A DNA stretch of 39,512 nucleotides from a virus: positions 1 to 39,512 of IMG/VR virus record IMGVR_UViG_3300024520_000197; one strand, written 5' to 3'. A program made the translations under genes and the position numbers. The notes beneath the pieces were generated by a model. It saw nothing but the letters and a program-made list of their open reading frames with translations, was not told the origin of the DNA and did not search any database. Below, in pieces: positions 7,353-15,044 of the stretch (positions within the stretch are counted from its first letter, which is position 1; each line of letters begins with the position of its first letter).

Positions 7353-7856
7353 CTAGGCGGTCTCGGATGCGACCTTCGTGAGGTCTTTCTTCCGAGTCCG
7401 GTTTCGGTAGGTGTTGAGGCCGAACATTCCGACCCCAGCAGCAATCAGGGAGTCCCAGATTCCGGACGAGCCGGGGATCAGGATGGACCCGCCAATCTTG
7501 GCAGCCCTTGCGGCTGTAGCTTGGCTTCGAGCAACGCTCTCCTTGACCTCCTCGACGGCGGTCTGGGCAGCGACCTTGCTGTTCACCTTCGCGGTGTCCA
7601 CGGCGATCTGCATCGCCTGGCCCCGCTCTTCCTTCAGAACGCCGACCTCTGCGTCGAACTGGCTGCGCGTAATGACTCCCGTTTCCAGGAGGTCTTGCTG
7701 CGCGGCAAGCTCAATGCTGAAGTTGCGGTCGCTCTCAGCAACCTGGGCCTCGAGTTCGTCAAGTTGCAACTCGAGCGCAGTCTCCAGCCGCGCGATGGCG
7801 GCGGAAGCCCCACAGCCGACGAGCGGCAGGAGGCATAGTGCAGCGAGCCAGCGCAT
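7353..7856 (-). CDS. Lipoprotein with C-terminal membrane segment (spanin-like, weaker candidate)
   Basis: A 167-residue protein. The N terminus MRWLAALCLLPLVGC ends in a lipobox (L12-V-G-C15), predicting lipidation and outer-membrane attachment. Residues 20-118 are Glu/Gln/Ala-rich and probably helical coiled coil. About 122-148 (IGGSILIPGSSGIWDSL and the glycine-rich stretch after it) is a moderately hydrophobic, possibly membrane-spanning segment, followed by the basic tail RNRTRKK. Lipobox plus C-terminal membrane anchor is the topology of unimolecular spanins such as T1 gp11, which fuse inner and outer membranes at lysis. The membrane segment contains Asp and several Gly, so a periplasmic lipoprotein of another kind is possible. 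It is the last gene of the late operon; ATG overlaps the previous TGA. Confidence 0.65.
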   Translation of the reverse strand: MRWLAALCLLPLVGCGASAAIARLETALELQLDELEAQVAESDRNFSIELAAQQDLLETGVITRSQFDAEVGVLKEERGQAMQIAVDTAKVNSKVAAQTAVEEVKESVARSQATAARAAKIGGSILIPGSSGIWDSLIAAGVGMFGLNTYRNRTRKKDLTKVASETA

Positions 7857-8065
7857 CAGGCCGGTCCTGCCTTGGCGATGCCGCGCGACACCGAGTAGGC
7901 GGCGACGGAGGTCATCATCAGGTTCTGCGCGAACTCTCGCGCTTCGGGGTCCTCTGCGGATCGGATGAAGATCAGAGCGCCGACTACTAGCGATCCGATC
8001 GCCATCCAGAACTCGGTCGTCTTCGTGCCGGGCTTCACGCCGGCTTCCAGTTTCACGTCTTCCAT
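7856..8065 (-). CDS. Small membrane protein, holin-like
   Basis: A 69-residue protein from ATG 8065, chosen because GAGGA lies 5 bases upstream and the upstream extension of the frame reads as Arg/Ser shadow of the overlapping gene. The motif KTTEFWMAIGSLVVGALIFI gives one clear membrane helix (about 18-35), and residues 46-62 (AQNLMMTSVAAYSVSRG) form a second, amphipathic or short membrane helix. KTxEFW plus two helices is a pattern I recall from small phage proteins in lysis regions. It sits between two lipoprotein genes (1-base gap upstream, ATGA overlap downstream). Holin is the reasonable guess, but size and topology alone do not prove hole formation. Confidence 0.6.
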   Translation of the reverse strand: MEDVKLEAGVKPGTKTTEFWMAIGSLVVGALIFIRSAEDPEAREFAQNLMMTSVAAYSVSRGIAKAGPA

Positions 8066-8066
8066 G

Positions 8067-8531
8067 TCATTCCTCGGGTTTGGGTTTCTTGGGTCTCTTG
8101 AGTTTGATTTCGTTCCAGACCCAGAGCAGCGCGATGATCGCGAGCGAGCCGAGCAGCCAGCCCAGTCCACCCTCCAGGGTCGTCGGGAGATCGTCCACGC
8201 TGATCGGTAGTGAGCTGTTGTCCTCTTCGGTCACGGTGTCGCCCGTGTGAACGGTCACTGCTGGCTTGTCGCCCGTGTGCGCTTCGTGGTCGTGGACCTG
8301 TAGCCTGCCCATGCGGTCAACGTCGAGGTTGCCGCCAAGGTTGCGCCACATCGCTGAACGGTCTTGGTTCAGGTTGTACCGGAGCTCGACAGAGACCGCC
8401 CAGTAGTCCGACGACGCGCCTTCTCGCGATTGGTTTCTACCTATATCGCCCTCGCCGTACTCAGGCACGACCGCGACTTCATCGGGTATCAGCGAGCAGG
8501 ACGCGAGCAGCAGCAGGGCTAGGTACTTCAT
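8067..8531 (-). CDS. Probable unimolecular spanin (lipobox plus C-terminal membrane helix)
   Basis: A 154-residue protein. MKYLALLLLASC gives a lipobox (L9-A-S-C12) for outer-membrane lipidation. Residues 13-118 are a polar, beta-leaning periplasmic region (ELRYNLNQD, HEAHTGDKPAVTVHTGDT). About 121-139 (GGLGWLLGSLAIIALLWVW) is a strong membrane helix, followed by the basic cytoplasmic tail EIKLKRPKKPKPEE. One polypeptide anchored in both membranes is the defining topology of u-spanins, which carry out the last lysis step in Gram-negative hosts. Length is close to known examples (T1 gp11, about 131 residues). The start overlaps the upstream stop (ATGA). Unlike many spanins, the periplasmic part is not an obvious coiled coil, which fits the beta-rich class of u-spanins. 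Confidence 0.7.
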   Translation of the reverse strand: MKYLALLLLASCSLIPDEVAVVPEYGEGDIGRNQSREGASSDYWAVSVELRYNLNQDRSAMWRNLGGNLDVDRMGRLQVHDHEAHTGDKPAVTVHTGDTVTEEDNSSLPISVDDLPTTLEGGLGWLLGSLAIIALLWVWNEIKLKRPKKPKPEE

Positions 8532-8797
8532 GCTGTTCGCTCGAAACGGTCGAGAGCTCCGCTAACTCGACCAAGTATCGCGGTGTTCTCCTTCATCGCT
8601 TCGGTGGCGGCTTGCTGCACGGTGTGACAGTCGTCGCCGATGTGCGTGATTACGGATTGGAACTGGCGGTCACGCTCTTCGGTGTGTCGCATGTAGATAA
8701 GGTCGCGCTCCTTCAGATGCGCCATCGCCTTGACAACAAGGAAGACGAGGGCGGATATGTACGGCGCTTGCTTGATGAACTCGGACCAGATTTCCAT
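8528..8797 (-). CDS. Small membrane protein with N-terminal helix, lysis-cassette candidate
   Basis: An 89-residue protein. Residues about 11-28 (APYISALVFLVVKAMAHL) are a membrane helix preceded by a short negatively charged segment, and 29-89 are charged and helical (LKERDLIYMRHTEERDRQ and onward), suggesting a coiled coil. This resembles either an Rz-like inner-membrane spanin or a one-helix holin-type protein. It is the first gene after the J-like gene, separated by a 72-base gap that contains a hairpin, and is followed by ATGA overlap with the spanin-like gene. The leader upstream of the ATG is C-rich and has no Shine-Dalgarno. Confidence 0.55.
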   Translation of the reverse strand: MEIWSEFIKQAPYISALVFLVVKAMAHLKERDLIYMRHTEERDRQFQSVITHIGDDCHTVQQAATEAMKENTAILGRVSGALDRFERTA

Positions 8798-8815
8798 GTG
8801 ACTGTCTTGGGTGGG

Positions 8816-8848
8816 GCGGTTTCCCGCAACTTGAACTGGGTAAACCGC
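8816..8848 (-). promoter_or_regulatory. Hairpin between tail-tip and membrane-protein genes
   Basis: GCGGTTTCCC (8816-8825) pairs with GGG-T-AAACCGC (8838-8848) through 10 bp and one bulged base around a 12-base loop. In the minus-strand transcript it lies after the J-like stop and just before the ATG at 8797. There is no T tract. It may be a processing, attenuation or partial termination point separating tail from envelope-disruption genes. Confidence 0.45.
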
Positions 8849-8869
8849 TCGCGCGGGCCGCGATGGTGA

Positions 8870-11800
8870 TTAGCTTGTTGCGTCGTCTCCCACGAACACG
8901 CCTTCGTCGTACTTCAAGAACTCAACATCAACCGCTCCATCGTGAGAGAGCGCGAGGCTGGTGATGGTGGACTCGAAACGCTGCGCGTCGGAGTAGATCA
9001 GGTATTCGTCGCCCTCTTCGATTGTGAAAGTCAGAGCCGTGGTGTCCACGGCCAGTAGGTCGCCCTCAAGGAACTCGCCGTCGCCCGCAGTGACGTTGCA
9101 CGTCTCGCAGTTGCCGGTGGTCTTGTTCGTGATGCGTGCCGTGTACGAGGTTCCGGGCTCGAGCTCGATCTTGCGGTCGAGCCAGATGCCCGCTCCGGGT
9201 CGGTCGTACGTGGAGGGCAGGCCGGTCGCGGGAGCCAACTCGAGCATCGCGTCTGCCACGTAGACACGCGCGCCGTCGTATGACGGGATGTCGCGCTCGG
9301 GGATGATGATCATCTTCAGCCCGACCGCCGCCTTGGACTCATAGTCGAGGTACACGCGGACCCAGCCGTTGGCCTCTACGATGACGCCCGATGTGATTCC
9401 CGATGCGACGGAGATCTGCGCCAGGACCCCGGTGCTCCACGTGTATTCAAAGACGCCAAGCTGCGTGCCGCTTGCTTCCTGCGACAGCGAGAAACCGATC
9501 TTCACGCCGGTCTTCTTTTTCACGCGGATCGAGAACATATATGACACCCCGTCGCCCAGCTCAATGCTCGTCATCTGGACCGGACCCTGGAGGGCGTCGT
9601 CCACGGCGATCAAGTGCCCGTTCGGTATGCCCGTGGGTCCAGCCACCACGTTCGCTGTGACGGTGACGTAGCTGCTGGTGAACGTCCACGCTGTGAAACT
9701 CTCGTTGTCGGTGATGAGCAGGTTGAGGGCCGTTGTGGACTGCCTAGACGTGCGCCCGCCCTTGCCGAGGGGGAGCATGTCGTGGCCGAAAGCGACAACG
9801 TCGCCGGGCTCGTACGAGATCTTGCCGGGACTCGCTCGGAGCGACCCCTCGACGTTACTGAGCTCGTTGACCCGCAGCATGTATTCGCCGTGACGCAGAG
9901 CCTGCGAGCGCCGCGTGACGCCCGGCAGCGAGAAGTTGCCCTGGATGATCACTTCGGGGTCGGCCAGGTCGTCGAGCGTGTCCGTGGTGACGACGACGGG
10001 CTTCCGTTCCCAGTTGTGGTCCCGGTCCTGGATGTCCGTGGTGAGGTAGTTCTCCCGCAGAAGCCCCCCGGTGTAGCTGAACTTCAGGGTGCTGTCGCCG
10101 CCAGGCTCGCGCTCGATCGAGCCCATCGTGAGCAGGCCGACCGGAAGGCGCACGCCGTCCTGCTTGAAGCGCAGGCGTCCGCCCTCTCGACCGGGCATGG
10201 CGCGACAGGATCTCGAGACCTCGATCAGCGCGTCCCAGAACTGCCTAAACGTGTCGTGCACGGCGTCGTAGCGGAAAAGTGCCTCAGCGCCCTCGACCGT
10301 TCCTCCAGGGGACGCCCCGGTGGTGACCTTCGACGAGACCCATACGCCGACGCTGCCTATGTAGAACTCGGCGTCAGCAGTGGCGTCGATGTAGGCGAAC
10401 TCCATCTGCGGGGACGATGTGGATGTCAGCGTCGTCGCCGTCAGCGTCACCCAGTTGTCCGCATCGCTGGCCGCGTTGGCATCGTCCTGACCAGACGCTG
10501 CGCCATCTCTGAGAATCAGAATCAGTGAGTCCACGCCAGCCGGGCGGTAAGCCTTCGCGCGGAAGACCAGCGTGTCGCCAGTCGTGCTGCTTATGACCTG
10601 CCAGGAGTTACCCAAAGCGGAGTCGGTCGTGTGCTTGAGCACGTTCGCCTGGAGCGGGCTTGGGTGCAGAGGTCCGCCCGTCGTTCCGCCGTCGTCGAAC
10701 TCCGTGGTGAGCGTGTCGCCTGATTGCTCGGCAAAATCACCGAGAGGGTCCTCCCATTCTCGCGTGCCCGTGATGAGGTTCGGGAAGGTTGAACTGGGGT
10801 GAGTGGTGGTGAGTTCCGAGTACCACTCTGCGGTGATGACCCAGACGCGGGTGTACCCGTCGATGTCATCGAAGGTTTGGACCTCGAGAATCTCGAGCGC
10901 CTTCACGACGCCAGCCGGCGTGTCCCAGTCAGCGTCAGAGCACCCGCGCAGTCGCAGCTCGCGACCGACGGTCCAGTGACTTGGAAGCGTCTGGGCGGAT
11001 CCCGAAGCGTTCTCGTCCGCCATGTAGAGGTAGCAGCGAGGGCTCACATCGGTCAAGTAGTCCAGGTGGACGCGACCACGGTGCAGGAACGCTCCCCACA
11101 CGGTGATCTCTCCGATGAGAGCGCCGTCCTCGACCGTCGTCCCAAGCGTGTACCGGCAGGGATAGATGCTAGGCGCGATCGCGCCGACCCCAGATCCCCC
11201 GATGCTGAAGAACGTGTCCATCTTCACCAGCCACCAGGTGTCCGAGTAGTCCTCGACGACACACCCCGACACGGCCTCTCCATCGCTCACGCTGAACGAG
11301 CACGAATAATCGACGCCGCCAACGGTGGCTTGGATACTGCTGCTGAACGGTGCGCCGGGCTGCTTCAAAACGAAGAGCGAGTAGCAGTACCACGTGGGCT
11401 CCTCCGATGCGGTTATCCCGATGGCGGTGATGCTCTCCGTCGCCAGAACTCCGGACGCGGTGCTGTTGTCCTCGAGTTTGTCTGCGGTCGTCTCTCCGTC
11501 TGGCGCGACCTCTGTGTTCGCGGTGACATCCAGGTTGCCCGTCCAGAAGCCGAACGCCTCGGATCGTGCTGCGATCAGGTTGGAGTTCGCCTCGAACTCT
11601 TGGCGGTAGAAGTGCCGCCCGCCCTTGCGGTCGTAGACCCGCGCGTCGCAGGCGTCCGCGACCGCCTTGAGTGCGACTAGGTCGAGTTTCGCGAGGCTGA
11701 AGACCTGCCCCCCTCCGTAGATCGGGTTCGTGGCGATGTCGCCCATGATCCACGCGGGGTTGGCCGTCCACGCCTCTGGTGCAGTTGGCGCGATGGTGCT

Positions 11801-14008
11801 CTCGCCGTCCCAGATCGGAACCTTGCGCCCCTTGGCGACAGACGTGAGGCTCGGCGCTCGGGTGTTGAGCTGTCCCGTCGCGGGGATCTCGAGGGCGAAG
11901 TAGGCGATCCTTGGGTAGACGTAGGACTCCGCGATGGATGTCACCGCGAGATCGAACTCAACCTCGTCCTGCCGGCGCTCTGCTGTCGCCAGCGTAGAGT
12001 CGGGCTCGAGCCCGTTGACCCGCAACACTTGGACGCGGTACTTGCCCGTTGTGCCGAGCGGCGCGAACACCTTCTCGACGACGCCATCATCTGTGCCTAC
12101 CGAAAGCAGGCCGCTTGACCCGATGATCTCGAGATCGTTCACGCCAGCGGCATCAAGGAAGTCGCCGTTTCCGTGCCACACGTTTAGGACGGCCCCATCT
12201 TCGGCATCCTGGAGTTGGCCGCGACCCGAGTTGTAACGGAAGTTGACATCCGTATAGGTCAGCGCCTTGTTCCAGATGATGACCTCGTCGATCCACCCGC
12301 GCAGCGCGTAGTCCGGCGTGCGGATCGTGGATCCGTGACCGATCAGAATCCGGGCATCTGCGACTCCGTTGAAACCGTAGCCATCGACGTTGGGGCAGAG
12401 GAGCCCCGCGTGCGGCGTGAAGATCGCCCCGTAGGTGGTCCCGTTGATGAAGAACTCTTGGGTCGCCTGAAGGCCGTAGAGGAACTTGTACGAGAAGACG
12501 ATGTGGTGCCACTTCTTGTCGCTCGCGACGGTGGTCCTCTCGATCGCGTTGCTCACGTCGGGCCACTCAGCGGCGACCCCACGGTGCCCGAAGTCAACGC
12601 GCGGATGCCACTTGCCGTCGGGCGTTACGCGGAAGCCAACCCACAGACCGTTGCCGACCGTTGTGGCGGCCAAGACCGTGTAGGCGGACGAGTATTCCAT
12701 CAGCGCGACGTAGCGGTCGCCGCCAGAGAACGACCCGAACGGACCCTCGGATGTGGTCGTGTCGAACGTGAACCAGCCCTCGAAGCTGAACCTGTTGATG
12801 TAGTTATGACCGACGATCGACGGTGCCCAAATCGCGGGGCGGCGTGTGCTGTCGAGAGCGAACTGCGTCCGGAGGTAGGTGCCCGCTGTCCACGTGTCGA
12901 TCCGCATCGCTCCACCAGGATCCCCCGCCTGGTAGTCCTGGGGCTCGTAGAGCGGGATCGGCATTGAGATCTGGAACGGCGTCTGCTCAGACTTGGTGAT
13001 GGTCTTCTGGACCATCCTCACCCAGCCGTCGTTCTGATTCCCTCCGCGACCTGGACCAAGCAGAGGATTGCCGTCACTGTCGAGAAGGCAGAACCGGACC
13101 TGCACCACGACGCCGGCTGTTTGGATGTCGCTTGTTCCGGAGTCGATCCGGTACAGGCCGCGCGGGAAATTCAAGATCACATCGACGCGATCAACGTCAC
13201 GGCGAAGGGTGTCCCAGCCGAACGCCCACTCGTTCCATACTTCCTCGTAGGCATCCGAGTCGAAACTGACCTCCGGAATGACGCGCGTGTTTACGCCGAC
13301 CTGCTCCTGCTCGAGGACCGCGCCGACCTCGACCGTGCGGTAAGCCCTCTCAAAACCGGGCACAGGCTCCGGGTCGTCGCTGCCTAGACGCACCCAAGCC
13401 TTGATGCCTGAATAGTTGGGCGCAGGGTTCCCCTGGATCTGGATCCCCGTGGGCATTGTGCCCGCGTCTGTAGAGAGGGGCGTCCCGGCTGGCGTGTCCG
13501 AGGTCTCACCAGCGATCGACTCGATCGGCCCGTGACCGACGCTGACCAGCGCGAAGTACGTCGAGATCAGCGTGTCGTTGTTAACCCGCACGAACTCGGA
13601 CAGGATCGTTCCGGCGATGCGGTGCTCTCCGTAGAGAACCTCGATGGGCTGCCCCTCTGCCCGCGTGTTGGACATCGAGTTGAAGCCACGGTTCGCAGAC
13701 CGATCGTCGTCACGCTGGACGGGGGGGTCCGGAGAGGGGATGAGCAGGCTGATCCCGTACCCGATCACCGCAGAGATCGCGATGTTGACCAGGACGGCGA
13801 CCGGCGTCCCCGGCATGGGAACCACCGACAGGTGGTCGTAGTCGCTGACCTCGTCATCGAGCTCGCACGCCTCACCGTTCCTCATGACCGTCCGAGGACC
13901 GACCAGATCACCCACGAAATCGCCAACCCGAGCGCCGGCCTTGAAGGGCTCGATCCAGCTCGACCGCTCTGCGGCGCTAAGGGTTTTCCAGTAGTGGACG
14001 TGGATCAT
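8870..14008 (-). CDS. J-like tail-tip (central fibre/host specificity) protein with lectin-like inserts
   Basis: A 1712-residue protein in the lambda gpJ position. Residues 1-65 resemble the small N-terminal domain of TipJ proteins, followed by a hydrophobic segment at 68-92 (PVAVLVNIAISAVIGYGISL and onward) and the family-typical EGQPIEVLYGEHRIAG. About 390-620 is a LamG/concanavalin-A-like domain (FSFEGWFTFDTT, KKWHHIVFSYKF, GWIDEVIIWNKALT). Three further stretches look like carbohydrate-binding jelly rolls: near 810-930, 1080-1210 and 1430-1600. The first and last share an NL-I, E-x-F-x-x-W-T, VTAN pattern. The C terminus is short-beta and acidic. Host recognition and signal transmission at the tail tip is the family role. 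The start overlaps the upstream stop. Confidence 0.85.
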   Translation of the reverse strand: MIHVHYWKTLSAAERSSWIEPFKAGARVGDFVGDLVGPRTVMRNGEACELDDEVSDYDHLSVVPMPGTPVAVLVNIAISAVIGYGISLLIPSPDPPVQRDDDRSANRGFNSMSNTRAEGQPIEVLYGEHRIAGTILSEFVRVNNDTLISTYFALVSVGHGPIESIAGETSDTPAGTPLSTDAGTMPTGIQIQGNPAPNYSGIKAWVRLGSDDPEPVPGFERAYRTVEVGAVLEQEQVGVNTRVIPEVSFDSDAYEEVWNEWAFGWDTLRRDVDRVDVILNFPRGLYRIDSGTSDIQTAGVVVQVRFCLLDSDGNPLLGPGRGGNQNDGWVRMVQKTITKSEQTPFQISMPIPLYEPQDYQAGDPGGAMRIDTWTAGTYLRTQFALDSTRRPAIWAPSIVGHNYINRFSFEGWFTFDTTTSEGPFGSFSGGDRYVALMEYSSAYTVLAATTVGNGLWVGFRVTPDGKWHPRVDFGHRGVAAEWPDVSNAIERTTVASDKKWHHIVFSYKFLYGLQATQEFFINGTTYGAIFTPHAGLLCPNVDGYGFNGVADARILIGHGSTIRTPDYALRGWIDEVIIWNKALTYTDVNFRYNSGRGQLQDAEDGAVLNVWHGNGDFLDAAGVNDLEIIGSSGLLSVGTDDGVVEKVFAPLGTTGKYRVQVLRVNGLEPDSTLATAERRQDEVEFDLAVTSIAESYVYPRIAYFALEIPATGQLNTRAPSLTSVAKGRKVPIWDGESTIAPTAPEAWTANPAWIMGDIATNPIYGGGQVFSLAKLDLVALKAVADACDARVYDRKGGRHFYRQEFEANSNLIAARSEAFGFWTGNLDVTANTEVAPDGETTADKLEDNSTASGVLATESITAIGITASEEPTWYCYSLFVLKQPGAPFSSSIQATVGGVDYSCSFSVSDGEAVSGCVVEDYSDTWWLVKMDTFFSIGGSGVGAIAPSIYPCRYTLGTTVEDGALIGEITVWGAFLHRGRVHLDYLTDVSPRCYLYMADENASGSAQTLPSHWTVGRELRLRGCSDADWDTPAGVVKALEILEVQTFDDIDGYTRVWVITAEWYSELTTTHPSSTFPNLITGTREWEDPLGDFAEQSGDTLTTEFDDGGTTGGPLHPSPLQANVLKHTTDSALGNSWQVISSTTGDTLVFRAKAYRPAGVDSLILILRDGAASGQDDANAASDADNWVTLTATTLTSTSSPQMEFAYIDATADAEFYIGSVGVWVSSKVTTGASPGGTVEGAEALFRYDAVHDTFRQFWDALIEVSRSCRAMPGREGGRLRFKQDGVRLPVGLLTMGSIEREPGGDSTLKFSYTGGLLRENYLTTDIQDRDHNWERKPVVVTTDTLDDLADPEVIIQGNFSLPGVTRRSQALRHGEYMLRVNELSNVEGSLRASPGKISYEPGDVVAFGHDMLPLGKGGRTSRQSTTALNLLITDNESFTAWTFTSSYVTVTANVVAGPTGIPNGHLIAVDDALQGPVQMTSIELGDGVSYMFSIRVKKKTGVKIGFSLSQEASGTQLGVFEYTWSTGVLAQISVASGITSGVIVEANGWVRVYLDYESKAAVGLKMIIIPERDIPSYDGARVYVADAMLELAPATGLPSTYDRPGAGIWLDRKIELEPGTSYTARITNKTTGNCETCNVTAGDGEFLEGDLLAVDTTALTFTIEEGDEYLIYSDAQRFESTITSLALSHDGAVDVEFLKYDEGVFVGDDATS

Positions 14009-14379
14009 CAGGCTGTGGTGTAGCGGTAGACGCCCAGGGGACCTGAGATCGTCGCAATAGGCACAATGCAGGCTCCGTGCTCCTTTGTCGAGGTCAGCGC
14101 GGTTCCGTCCCCCAGCGCCAGCGAGACATGCAGCAGGAACTCCTCAGACTGGGGTCCGGCAGACAGGATGACCTCGCCCCTGGATGACTGGTGGCTCCCC
14201 TTCTCCTGGCGCTCCCATGAGCCGCCCCCAGACGCCTCCAGGGCGACTAGGCGCTCGGCGGACCTCTGACTCGCAGGGACCGCCAAGGACGCCTCAGAGA
14301 GCCCCATGTGCGCCAGGCCGAGCGCCACGATGGCGGCGCAGTTGGAGTCTTCCCACTTCCTGCCGATCAGGTGCCGCAT
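14008..14379 (-). CDS. K-like tail assembly protein, NlpC/P60-type peptidase fold
   Basis: A 123-residue protein between the L-like and J-like genes, where lambda-type phages encode the NlpC/P60 peptidase K. GRKWEDSNCAAIVALGLAH places a candidate nucleophile C14 at the start of a helix, and FLLHVSLALGDGTALT places a candidate catalytic H84 on a strand, the usual Cys-then-His order of the family. The family cleaves peptidoglycan stem peptides or matures tail-tip components. The classical Y-x-G segment before the Cys is altered and the protein is short, so activity is uncertain. It could be a degenerate, purely structural version. Starts and stops touch neighbours on both sides. Confidence 0.6.
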   Translation of the reverse strand: MRHLIGRKWEDSNCAAIVALGLAHMGLSEASLAVPASQRSAERLVALEASGGGSWERQEKGSHQSSRGEVILSAGPQSEEFLLHVSLALGDGTALTSTKEHGACIVPIATISGPLGVYRYTTA

Positions 14380-15044
14380 CAGAGAGAGATCCCTCGGAAC
14401 CCGCCGAAGCGTTCAGGGTGCTTGCGTTCGACCAGCATCACGTTCTCCTCGTCGTCGCCACGGAGGTCGCAGGATTCGTGGCTACCGTCGCACGACGTGT
14501 AGGAGGCGCTCACGTGCGTCAAGTCGTAGCCGCAGCGCAGACCTCCGAACTCCCTCTGGAAGCGGCACGCATCCTCCGTGTATCGCTCACGCGGAAAGGG
14601 GAGCTCGGTGAGGTTCAGCGATCCGATCGAGAAACTGACCTGGCTCTCGCTGATATCGTTGGCGAGGATCACGCCCTCGAAGCGGAGTGACGCTGTGTAG
14701 TTGCCCAACTCGCCAAGGCTGACCAACTGCACCGCAGCCTCCTGCCCGGAGAGCCCGTCATAGTCGTGCAGGTACTCGACCAGTATGTCCGACCTAGCGA
14801 CGACCACCTGGATCTGCGGTAGGTCCCCCTTGCTCTGCCGGACGATGGTGCCGACGCGCAACGGATAGGGCGACCAGAGGATGTCCTTTCCAGCGATGGA
14901 CTGACCGAACGTGACCTCTTCATTGTCCGAGGTCATACGGATGCGCGTTCTAGGCGACGACGGAACCTCGACCTCGGCCAGCCAGACGGATCCAGATTCG
15001 GCCTCGAGTTCTCGCGCGTCACGAAAGAGTTGGATGTCGGTCAT
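14379..15044 (-). CDS. Minor tail protein L-like, probable Fe-S protein
   Basis: A 221-residue protein with the L-family layout: a beta-rich N-terminal domain (LAEVEVPSSPRTRIRMTSDN, then GVILANDIS) and a C-terminal domain with four cysteines, C160, C171, C185 and C192, in the contexts DACRFQ, GLRCGYD, TSCDGS and ESCDLRG, ending in RFGGF (212-216). In lambda gpL the equivalent four cysteines bind an iron-sulfur cluster. The protein joins the tape-measure/tip initiator complex at the distal tail end. It overlaps the upstream gene by 4 bases and abuts the K-like gene. The assignment combines the cysteine signature with position. Confidence 0.8.
   Translation of the reverse strand: MTDIQLFRDARELEAESGSVWLAEVEVPSSPRTRIRMTSDNEEVTFGQSIAGKDILWSPYPLRVGTIVRQSKGDLPQIQVVVARSDILVEYLHDYDGLSGQEAAVQLVSLGELGNYTASLRFEGVILANDISESQVSFSIGSLNLTELPFPRERYTEDACRFQREFGGLRCGYDLTHVSASYTSCDGSHESCDLRGDDEENVMLVERKHPERFGGFRGISL

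Noticed and set aside
9614-10528. 304-codon plus-strand open frame within the J-like gene
   Set aside because: Arg/Val/Asp-rich shadow with no motif; the sense strand encodes TipJ and jelly-roll-like domains.
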